The notes under the pieces were generated by a model. It was not told the origin of the DNA, made no database searches, and saw only the letters and a program-made list of their open reading frames with translations. Below, in pieces: positions 1-6,370 of a stretch of 38,725 nt of DNA. The first letter of the stretch is position 1. Each line of letters opens with the position of its first letter. This stretch comes from a virus. Location of the stretch: positions 1-38,725 of IMG/VR virus record IMGVR_UViG_3300025082_000023, one strand, 5' to 3'. The position numbers were made by a program, and so were the translations under genes.

Positions 1-413
1 GAGTAGCCCATGAAATATCAGTACCATCACTTGTTAGAACTTGCGCAGAACTCCCAACTGCAAGCGCAGCAGGATCACCACTTGAGTCTCCATAGATTAT
101 CCTGCCTCTTGCAAGTCCCGCCATCTTAGCTAGAGATACTGCATTATCAGCAATAGTGGCAGTGCCATTATTGGCAAGGCTTATATCGCCACTAACGGCT
201 ACGTTGTTATAATCCGTGCCATCAGCCACCATGATATGAGTGTCGGTGGCGGCAATGGAGTCATCTATAAAACTTATCTTGGCTCCGGTAACAGCATCAT
301 CAGCAATGGTGGCTGTTGCTACCTGTTTCCAATCCACACCGTTAGTCGCGCCGGAATCAGCAAGCAAAGCATAATCGTTCGTTCCAACAGCAAGTCTGGT
401 TTCAGAATCTACT
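1..413. repeat. Terminal direct repeat, copy 1
   Basis: This stretch repeats at 38313-38725 with 8 mismatches (positions 128, 169, 215, 251, 299, 308, 312 and 379). Both copies lie inside the tail-fibre reading frame. Five of the differences are silent and three change a residue (N/D, A/D, N/D). The simplest reading is that the contig is circular and its two ends come from slightly different members of one phage population. Confidence 0.9.
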
Positions 414-1531
414 GTGTTGTAGACGAGTAGATCGCCCTTGGTGGTGAGTTTGTCTGTACCCGTGATTGATACACATTGCCACTCAGTAGACGAGGCAGAA
501 TATTTGAGGTATTGATCGTCTGACGGAGCGGTTGAGGTTACAGAGGTTCCCTGTATGGAATCCACTGTTACTGCGCCAGCGTTTGTCATGGATACGTCAC
601 CAGACAACGAGGCCGCTGTAAAGCCAGTGCCATCACCAATTAGTATTTCTGTGGATGCCAGGGCTTTATCAGATGGCACACCGGACGAATTAGCATCTCT
701 GACCTTGATGGTATTCGCCGCCATGTTCGCTAGCTCTGCATTGGCTACGCCGCCATCCTTTATCGTGATGTCGCCGGAGGAATTGGCAAAGTTAGCGGTG
801 TTGAATGTCGCTATACCCTTGTTTGAATCGGAAGCGTCCTCACCTGATACGGTGATCGTGCCAGAGGATTCAGCAACGTCTATACCCTCACCCGCTGCGT
901 AAGTGATTGTGCCGCCGAGAGCGGTCGCAGTAGAATTTGACCCATCAGAAACTGTGATCGAGGAATTAACAAGTTCTGCGTTAGCCACGCCACCATCCTT
1001 GATCGTGATGTCACCAGATGAGTTGGCGAAATTGGCGGTGTTAAATGTCGCTATGCCCTTGTTTGAATCAGACGCATCCTCACCAGAGATGGTGTTGGTG
1101 GAGATGTCTATACCTTCACCAGCGGTCAGAACAGAACCAGGATTAACAAAGGTGAATGCCCCAGACCCATCGGTTTTCATCACCTGGCCGTCTGTGCCGT
1201 CTGCGGTAGGCATGGTCCACCCTGCGGTGAGTGATCCCATGAGCTTGTAAGAGGTAGCCGGGCTGACTGGTAGGACAACCCAGGAGCTTCCATCGTACAG
1301 CTTGAGGACATTGTTTGTGGTGTCTACCCACAACAGTCCTTGTGCAATGCTGGTGGACGGTGCGGAAGTTCCGGTGTGAATCGCGTTTACAGCCGCGTCC
1401 ACGGAGGGAAAGGAATTCTTTAAGACCCTTTTGATTAAACGGAGATGATCGTCACCCTGGCTTACGTTGTCACTCGCAGTCGGGTTTGTATTTACAAGAT
1501 CGTCTAAGTAAGTTCCAGATTCTAATGCCAT
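1..1531 (-). CDS. Tail fibre, N-terminal part (gene continues at 38312)
   Basis: This is the 5' part of a long tail-fibre gene cut by the window edge. The frame is open from the ATG at 1531 to base 1. Because bases 1-413 equal 38313-38725, it continues at 38312 and ends at 36967, giving 2877 nt or 958 residues. The N-terminal region (start MALESGTYLDDLV) would attach to the virion. A Ser/Thr/Asn/Gly-rich shaft follows, with two copies of a roughly 40-residue unit containing SNKGIATFN and SSGDITIKDGG. The start overlaps the stop of the adaptor gene (TAATG), showing coupling in the late operon. The C-terminal half carries an S74 chaperone domain, so the product is presumably a trimer that trims itself. 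Confidence 0.85.
   Translation of the reverse strand, partial: MALESGTYLDDLVNTNPTASDNVSQGDDHLRLIKRVLKNSFPSVDAAVNAIHTGTSAPSTSIAQGLLWVDTTNNVLKLYDGSSWVVLPVSPATSYKLMGSLTAGWTMPTADGTDGQVMKTDGSGAFTFVNPGSVLTAGEGIDISTNTISGEDASDSNKGIATFNTANFANSSGDITIKDGGVANAELVNSSITVSDGSNSTATALGGTITYAAGEGIDVAESSGTITVSGEDASDSNKGIATFNTANFANSSGDITIKDGGVANAELANMAANTIKVRDANSSGVPSDKALASTEILIGDGTGFTAASLSGDVSMTNAGAVTVDSIQGTSVTSTAPSDDQYLKYSASSTEWQCVSITGTDKLTTKGDLLVYNTVDSETRLAVGTNDYALLADSGATNGVDWKQVATATIADDAVTGAKISFIDDSIAATDTHIMVADGTDYNNVAVSGDISLANNGTATIADNAVSLAKMAGLARGRIIYGDSSGDPAALAVGSSAQVLTSDGTDISWAT
734..1094 (-). repeat. Two direct repeat units inside the fibre gene
   Basis: About 121 nt at 734-854 recur at 974-1094, exactly 240 nt apart (21 mismatches counted, about 83% identical). 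Each encodes the same shaft unit, with conserved SNKGIATFN and SSGDITIKDGG segments. The spacing is a multiple of three, so this is an in-frame modular duplication within the fibre shaft. Confidence 0.8.
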
Positions 1532-2157
1532 TATGGATTACCCGTAGTGGTGACTATTCGCAGCGCATTACCAGAGTGCCTGTCTCGGGAGTCTGCGTTT
1601 TGGATGTTGGTGATTGCCTCCTTATACGCCGCCAGCCATAACTGGACGCGAGCATCGTTGGCAAGGAAAGGTTCAGCCTCTAACAGCGAGGCGTAGAGAT
1701 ATACATCTGGATTATCGGAGAGCATATCGCTGGTCGTTGCTGAATCGGAAAGCGCGGTGAACTTTTTGTAATAGACAAGCTCGACGGTGTAAGCGGAATC
1801 CGGTGCTGGTCCTAAGAGATAGTTGTCACCGATAATCGTATAAGTCAACGGTTTACCTGTTGTCGATCCAGCCCACAGCCGGTCCATCATCTCTGGAGTG
1901 AGATACTCCAACGGAGTGATGGGGTCTGTGTTGAGCTGCATATTGCGACCCTGTAACCAGCCTGTCGGCAACGCATACGATCTTGTGCCGCCGACAGTGG
2001 TATCAGTGGCGGTTGTCTCCATCTTCCGAATACGCAGCTCGCGGTTATACCGGGCTTCAGCTAATGCGATGAATTCGGGTATCCGGGCTGAGAGGTCATC
2101 TCTATCCAGCCAGTTCGCTACCGCTGTTTGTAATTCCGCGTAAGTTGAAATCGCCAT
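1531..2157 (-). CDS. Head-tail adaptor protein (SU10 adaptor-like)
   Basis: The 208-residue product starts with TYAELQTAVANWLDRDDLSA followed by IPEFIALAEARYNRELRIR. This is the typical helical N-terminus of the phage adaptor family named after phage SU10, which sits under the portal ring and joins it to the tail. The rest is a beta-rich region, then a helical C-terminus with WLAAYKEAITNIQNAD. It lies between head and fibre genes, as expected for a neck protein. Its start adjoins the stop of the upstream gene and its stop overlaps the fibre start. Family membership is by recognition. Confidence 0.75.
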   Translation of the reverse strand: MAISTYAELQTAVANWLDRDDLSARIPEFIALAEARYNRELRIRKMETTATDTTVGGTRSYALPTGWLQGRNMQLNTDPITPLEYLTPEMMDRLWAGSTTGKPLTYTIIGDNYLLGPAPDSAYTVELVYYKKFTALSDSATTSDMLSDNPDVYLYASLLEAEPFLANDARVQLWLAAYKEAITNIQNADSRDRHSGNALRIVTTTGNP

Positions 2158-2750
2158 CAGTTCAAATATCCATATCTGGTCGGGTACGAGGGATACATCA
2201 CCCCTAGTGGGATACCCTCACCATGAAATTTCGTTAAAGGGGATTGGTCAGGGATGTCAACGTAAATCCCCCTGCCCCTGGCGAACCCAATCAAGTATTC
2301 AAGGTTGGGCCGCTGGTAAGAAAATTCAGAAATGTACGAGGGATCACCGGGAGTAGATTCTAGGTCTGCCATATCCACCCCCCAAATCCCAATCCTGTCT
2401 GCACCTTCGGTGATGGCGAGTGCCATCAGGTAAGCGATGGAGGAGTTGAAATAATCCTTCCCCAGCTCTGAAATAACACTCTCTACCGGATAAGGGATCG
2501 CGTTGGGGATTTCTGGATATTCAGATTGCATATACAGCGGTGCAGTGAGGCTCCGTAGCCTGTCCAGGTATCCGGGCCTGCGCCTTGCCTCTGGTTTTTT
2601 CAGCAATTCCAGTGGGTGAATCTCAAACAGCCGATCAAGATAAGGCCATCTGTCTTCATCCCAAGGTAATCCCCAGACTTCCCAATTCGGATCTTCAAAC
2701 GGAGCGTCATCGTGAGTGGACGGAGCCAACCCAACGATCGCCACATTCAC
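2157..2750 (-). CDS. Conserved phage protein, Rossmann-like, unknown function
   Basis: The 197-residue protein opens with a strand-loop motif MNVAIVGLAPSTHDDAPF, then WEVWGLPWD and FEIHPLELL, and later IGIWGVDM and YQRPNLEYLIGFARGRGI. This pattern recurs in head-gene clusters of short-tailed phages and looks like a nucleotide-binding-type fold, but I know of no proven function. It could be an enzyme carried as cargo or a structural accessory. It overlaps the upstream small virion gene by 4 nt, so it belongs to the late operon. Confidence 0.65.
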   Translation of the reverse strand: MNVAIVGLAPSTHDDAPFEDPNWEVWGLPWDEDRWPYLDRLFEIHPLELLKKPEARRRPGYLDRLRSLTAPLYMQSEYPEIPNAIPYPVESVISELGKDYFNSSIAYLMALAITEGADRIGIWGVDMADLESTPGDPSYISEFSYQRPNLEYLIGFARGRGIYVDIPDQSPLTKFHGEGIPLGVMYPSYPTRYGYLN

Positions 2751-3037
2751 CGGGAGAGCTCAGTCACATATACCGTGGATGTGCTGGCTGCGGTAATCGC
2801 CGCGCACTTGTTGGCTTCGCTCACCCGGAAGAAATACGGTGTGCCTGCCGCTACATAGACATGGGATGTCGTTGCAGTGGGGGCTGTGCCGAATGTGATG
2901 AAACAGGCTGCGGTAGCCGTCACCATCACCTCGTTCACCTGGGTTGCGAAAGCGTTGGAAGTCGCCGCGCTGGAGGTAGTCGCAGAGATGGTCTGCGTTA
3001 CACCCGGACGGAACACGTTGGAATTTACGTTTCTCAT
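2747..3037 (-). CDS. Small head decoration-like protein
   Basis: The 96-residue product is rich in Ala, Thr, Ser and Val, with alternating hydrophobic residues and the segment VYVAAGTPYFFRV near the C-terminus, ending STVYVTELSR. Such small beta-rich proteins commonly lie just after capsid genes in related podovirus-like genomes and may decorate the head or act in the neck. There is no catalytic motif. The role is inferred from composition and position only. Confidence 0.6.
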   Translation of the reverse strand: MRNVNSNVFRPGVTQTISATTSSAATSNAFATQVNEVMVTATAACFITFGTAPTATTSHVYVAAGTPYFFRVSEANKCAAITAASTSTVYVTELSR

Positions 3038-3044
3038 AATTGCC

Positions 3045-3368
3045 TCAAATGGTTGTCGGAGCCACTTTAAAATATTTGTAATCGGGATCGTTCAAGTACG
3101 CTGCGAGAATCCTTGGATCTTTCTGAATATCCCCGTCAGTTTCCTTTATCCACTTTTCCCAAGTCGTAGTCGGGATGGACGAGACATGATGCCACTCGCC
3201 CCTTTTACCCAGCGAGAGCTTGTCACCGTAATCGTTGAACTTACGTTTGTTGTGTTCAAGGATTGGAGTCGCGTTCTGGTGAGTGTTAAACCGGAAGGTA
3301 TTGGTGGTATCGTCAAAGTGCATATCGGTTTGGCGACCGAATTTGTTGTCCAAAACGAATTTAGACAT
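3045..3368 (-). CDS. Conserved hypothetical virion-region protein
   Basis: The 107-residue protein is mostly polar, with FDDTTNTFRFNTHQNATPILEHNK near the N-terminus, then RGEWHHVSSIPTTTWEKW. Similar small proteins sit next to capsid genes in comparable phages, but no function is known to me. Its ATG overlaps the end of the upstream 55-residue gene, so the two are probably translationally coupled. Confidence 0.6.
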   Translation of the reverse strand: MSKFVLDNKFGRQTDMHFDDTTNTFRFNTHQNATPILEHNKRKFNDYGDKLSLGKRGEWHHVSSIPTTTWEKWIKETDGDIQKDPRILAAYLNDPDYKYFKVAPTTI

Positions 3369-3528
3369 AACCGATTTTTCCTACCTTTGGCGCACCGTCA
3401 GCCGGATCATGGTCGATGTAGGCTTTTTTCAGCCAACCAATCGCGTCTTTTGGTTCTTCTGGTTTGGGTGGTGCTTTCGGGGCTTTGCCCTTGAGCATTT
3501 TCTTTGCTGCTTTTTCTAGTTCTTTCAT
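3361..3528 (-). CDS. Small Lys/Pro-rich protein (55 aa)
   Basis: The reading frame gives MKELEKAAKKMLKGKAPKAP, a PPKPEEPKD linker, then DAIGWLKKAYIDHDPADG and the end GKIGYV. It is basic and proline-rich. The start codon directly follows the U-tract of the terminator at 3529-3551 and has no Shine-Dalgarno sequence, so initiation may need coupling or an internal ATG (codon 11). Its stop overlaps the next start. Function unknown. Confidence 0.55.
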   Translation of the reverse strand: MKELEKAAKKMLKGKAPKAPPKPEEPKDAIGWLKKAYIDHDPADGAPKVGKIGYV

Positions 3529-3551
3529 AAAAAAAGGGGGCGAGTTGCCCC
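3529..3551 (-). terminator. Intrinsic terminator after the capsid gene
   Basis: On the - strand, a GGGGC/GCCCC stem with an AACTC loop is followed by seven T residues. It sits just after the capsid stop codon (3567-3569). The T-run ends directly at the next start codon. Partial termination here would raise capsid mRNA over the genes downstream. Confidence 0.75.
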
Positions 3552-3566
3552 ACCCCCTTCCGTTTT

Positions 3567-5044
3567 TTACGCCTTACAATCGCTCAGGATGCCGGACGCT
3601 TTTTCATTCTTAGAGCATAGACCTGCCTCGTAGAGCAGCATCTGTTTTGTCGCATCACCCGTTTTGGCGAGTTCAACAACGGACCAATCTCGCAGAACAT
3701 TCAGCGAGAAATAATCCATATCCAAGAAGAAAACGTGTTCCGTGGAATCCAGGTTACGATCTGGCACGATCTTGAATGAACCAAAGTCGCTGACATAGAT
3801 GTCGACCGCGTTTACTGCGGTGACACTACCGTTGCCTTTGATTTCATTCCGAATCGCGTACCCAGGGCCAGCGTTGGACGAAAGACCCGATATGGCCTGC
3901 TTGATAGTCGCAGGACAAAGGATCATGTCCGGGCTGCCGCCCGAGTTAAACGCATCCAAGATGACGTTTTTGATGCCAGCTTCCGTAATGGAAGCAGTGG
4001 CAGTCGCCTCTGTCATCGTGTTAGTACCAGTACCAGCCGAAGCTGCCGGGGAACCCGAGCCCGGGTTCATCGACACCCAGTTGGTTGCTAACCAGCTTGG
4101 GAGGCCAGCAGATACACGGGCGGTTGTAGAATCGCCCGCTGTTCGCGCTACGTTTTGAGAAAGCATATCTTCCCAATCGCGCTTCATCTGCTTACCGCGC
4201 TTTGCTAGTTGGTAAGCCTGGTGTTTGCCATGACCTGCGTAGTTGACCGAATCATCTGTACCGGACAATTTGTTACCGTAAAAGCTCTTTATCTTTTACT
4301 TCTACGTCTTTCGACGTAGTTCGGACTATCTCATCATCCCAGTGGGATGCCCTGCGCTCGTGTCGCTTCATAATCCCAAAGGGATCGTGTGCGTTAGTCT
4401 CTGAACCTTCGTCACATTGCTATGACGCTTGGCTGCGGATTCCCTTATCTTTAGATTTAGGGTTCCCGACAATTCACAGGGTTTTTCTTTTACGCATTAC
4501 TGCGTAACGGACCAAGGTACAATTTTAGTCTGAACCACATACCGTGAAATCTGGCAGTAATTCCCCAACCGGGTTGGTAACGCTCTTGCGGTCGCGGCCG
4601 GGCTGTCATCACCTTCTATTTGACGGTTGGCTGCACCAGAAGCAATGGTATCAGTCTGCCACTCAAAGTAAGTGTTGTCGGCCTTTTCGCGTGAACACGC
4701 ACTAAAAAAGGGCGTATCCAAAGGAGCGATATTATCTCTTGTTACCGTAAAAGTTCTTTATCTTTTACTTCTTACAGTTTTCCATCCTGCAAGGTCGGAC
4801 TATCTCATCATCCTTTCGGATGCTCCGCGCTCGTGGGCCTTTACTGTCCGTCCTGGACTCCCTGGCCTAGTCTCTGAACCTTTTTGTCATCCCTGACAAA
4901 CTTGGCTGCGGATTCCCCTTTCGGCGGGGTTCCCGACAATTCACGGAGTTTTATTGTCATCCATAATATTCAGATGACATCGGCTAACTGCTCGCGGATC
5001 GCTACTGACGAGTAAGTCAGTGAGGTATTGCTTGCAATTGCCAT
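3567..5044 (-). CDS. Major capsid protein, split by two group I introns
   Basis: Exons are 5044-4972 (73 nt), 4735-4527 (209 nt) and 4265-3567 (699 nt). Joined they give 981 nt in one frame, 326 residues plus stop, a normal length for SU10/DUF5309-type (HK97-fold) major capsid proteins. Exon 1 encodes MAIASNTSLTYSS through EQLADVI. The first junction makes the Tyr of DVIYNIAPLDTPFFSA. Exon 2 contains DNTYFEWQTDTIASGAANRQ. The second junction gives VVQT-SGTDDSVNYAG, and exon 3 continues with HQAYQLAKRGKQMKRDWED and VVELAKTGDATKQMLLYEAGL. Without splicing, translation stops at a TGA formed exactly at the first junction. The scaffold gene lies just upstream. Family assignment is by recognition; exon limits come from frame and intron pairing. 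Confidence 0.9.
4266..4526 (-). ncRNA. Group I intron 2 in the capsid gene (261 nt)
   Basis: The core contains AATTGTCGGGAACC (P-like), GGGAATCCGCAGCCAAG (Q-like), R element GGTTCAGAGACTA (4395-4407) and S element GATAGTCC (4323-4330); GACTA and TAGTC form P7. Hairpins fit P5, P6, P8 (CATCCC/GGGATG), P9 (CTACGTC/GACGTAG) and a 3' stem GTAAAAG/CTTTTAC. An extra hairpin TTACGCA/TGCGTAA fits P2. The 5' site follows CAGACT, whose end pairs with GGTCCG (one mismatch, U-G at the site), and the intron ends in G. There is no internal reading frame for an endonuclease. The P10 pairing is less clear than in intron 1. Confidence 0.88.
4736..4971 (-). ncRNA. Group I intron 1 in the capsid gene (236 nt)
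   Basis: The exon end GTCATCT pairs perfectly with internal guide GGATGAC, including the U-G pair at the splice site (P1). The preceding ATATTAT is the exact complement of the first seven bases of exon 2, ATAATAT (P10). The intron ends in G. The core has AATTGTCGGGAACC, GGGAATCCGCAGCCAAG, R element GGTTCAGAGACTA (4868-4880) and S element GATAGTCC (4797-4804). P5 (CCCC/GGGG), P6 (TTTGTCA/TGACAAA), P8 (CATCC/GGATG) and P9 (CTTGCAG/CTGTAAG) differ in sequence from intron 2 but keep pairing. It encodes no endonuclease. Confidence 0.93.
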
Positions 5045-5059
5045 TTGTTTGTCTCTTTG

Positions 5060-6079
5060 TTAAGTGATTAAATCCTCAAGAAGTGCTGCCGCGTCATTAA
5101 CGTGGCCGCTCTCCTTCAGTCGGTTTCGCATCGCAGTTCGCTTTGCCTTCGTTTCCGATTTCGCGCTGGTTCCCTTTCCGCTCCGAATGACTTTCGGTTT
5201 GTTTTTGAGCTTCTTGGCCTTTGGGTTGGACCTTTGAAGTTCATCGTACAGCCGAGCCTTGTTCAGAATGATGAAAGAGCGATGGTCAATAAGACTTTCG
5301 ATTTCAGCATCTTGGAAACCCGCAGAAGATGCGTATTGGCGCAATTCACCAGCAAGCTCTTTCTGTTTGACGGGATCACCCCACTCTGGTAATTTTTCTA
5401 CCAGCTTGCCGTGTTCCTGCCTTACAGACTGCTGCCACTGTTGTTTGGCTGCTACGTCATTTCTCGCCACTGCCTGCTGTTGTTCACGTTGGACGTGGGC
5501 GACTTTTTCCTGGGCTTCTCTTAACTCCTCTTTCTTTTCCAGGAATGAGATGGGGTCCTCGGCTTTGAGGCGTTCCCAATCAACATTTGCATACTGGTCG
5601 AAGTTGGAGTTTTCGATTATGGATTGAAGGTATTGCGAATATTGCTGACGCTCTGACTGAATCTGCTGCATCTCTTGGTTGTACTGCGATTGCAGTGCCT
5701 CGATCTGCTTGCGTTCTTCAGCCAGATCCTGCGTTTTTTTAGTGAACGCGGATTGACGGGAATAGCCCTTCAGAAGTTCGTCAAGGTTGACCTCCTGCTC
5801 TTCACCGTCCACACGGACGGCATACAGGGGTTCCTCTTCGTCTTCTTCTGGCTCTTCGTCTTCGGACTCCTCTTCAGAATCAACTTCTTCCGGTTCGTCC
5901 TCTGAAACCGCCTCTGGAGATTCATCTGGATTTTCAGAGTCATCTACTTCGGTCGGGGGTGCTTCCTCGGCTTTTGGTTGCTCTTCACTCGAGTCCAATA
6001 AACCAAGTATTGCGTTTTGGGCCTCTAAGATAGACCCTTCGTCTGTGTTAACTGCCGGTGCTGTGGGCGTGTCGGCCAT
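5060..6079 (-). CDS. Capsid scaffolding protein
   Basis: The 339-residue protein has a very acidic region (about residues 40-85, many Glu/Asp/Ser), then VNLDELLKGYSRQSAFTKKTQ and long Gln/Glu-rich coiled-coil helices, and a basic C-terminus with KAKKLKNKPKVIRSGKG and ETKAKRTAMRNRLK. A helical acidic protein with a basic tail directly upstream of the capsid gene is the classical scaffold arrangement; the tail would bind capsid subunits during head assembly. The start at MADTPTAP is chosen because GGAG lies 7 nt upstream and the earlier in-frame ATG lies within a terminator hairpin. Confidence 0.8.
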   Translation of the reverse strand: MADTPTAPAVNTDEGSILEAQNAILGLLDSSEEQPKAEEAPPTEVDDSENPDESPEAVSEDEPEEVDSEEESEDEEPEEDEEEPLYAVRVDGEEQEVNLDELLKGYSRQSAFTKKTQDLAEERKQIEALQSQYNQEMQQIQSERQQYSQYLQSIIENSNFDQYANVDWERLKAEDPISFLEKKEELREAQEKVAHVQREQQQAVARNDVAAKQQWQQSVRQEHGKLVEKLPEWGDPVKQKELAGELRQYASSAGFQDAEIESLIDHRSFIILNKARLYDELQRSNPKAKKLKNKPKVIRSGKGTSAKSETKAKRTAMRNRLKESGHVNDAAALLEDLIT

Positions 6080-6092
6080 GTGGTTCTCCATG

Positions 6093-6113
6093 AAAAAAGC
6101 CGCCCGCAGGCGG
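6093..6113 (-). terminator. Intrinsic terminator before the scaffold gene
   Basis: On the - strand, AGCCGCC and GGCGGCT form a 7-bp stem closed by a TGCG loop, followed by six T residues. The scaffold ribosome site starts a few bases later. Read-through, probably by antitermination, would be needed for capsid expression from upstream promoters. Confidence 0.8.
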
Positions 6114-6154
6114 CTCCCCAAATCCTTTTGGGCTTGTTTCGCGAAACGAGTTTC

Positions 6155-6370
6155 TTACCTCTTGTTGAATTCACCCGTCATCACTAATGACTCGAAGTGC
6201 TGTTTCAACTCGGTGAGGTTTTTCAAACTCTGCCAGGCGTTTTCCCTGGCGGTCATATCCTCGGGTTGGGAGTTCTCCCAGGTGTCGAGGAATCTTTGCC
6301 GGAGAGTGTCCCATGCTTCGTTGAAGATGGGGTCTCCGAGTAATGCTTTTGCGCGGTCTTCTCTAGCCAA
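6155..6370 (-). CDS. Small helical protein next to the portal gene
   Basis: The 71-residue product (MAREDRAKALLGDPIFNEAW, then NAWQSLKNLTELKQHFESL) is predicted to be all helix. Its start overlaps the end of the portal gene by 8 nt. Short helical proteins of this kind are common between portal and scaffold genes in podovirus-like genomes, but the role is unknown. Confidence 0.65.
   Translation of the reverse strand: MAREDRAKALLGDPIFNEAWDTLRQRFLDTWENSQPEDMTARENAWQSLKNLTELKQHFESLVMTGEFNKR

Noticed and set aside
4672-4896. A + strand reading frame of 74 codons over intron 1
   Set aside because: It is antisense to the intron and the capsid exon, has no ribosome site and no protein-like pattern.
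3567-5044. Capsid gene as a pseudogene or assembly error because of its broken frame
   Set aside because: The breaks are two segments with full group I core motifs and guide pairings, and removing them restores one frame of the right length.
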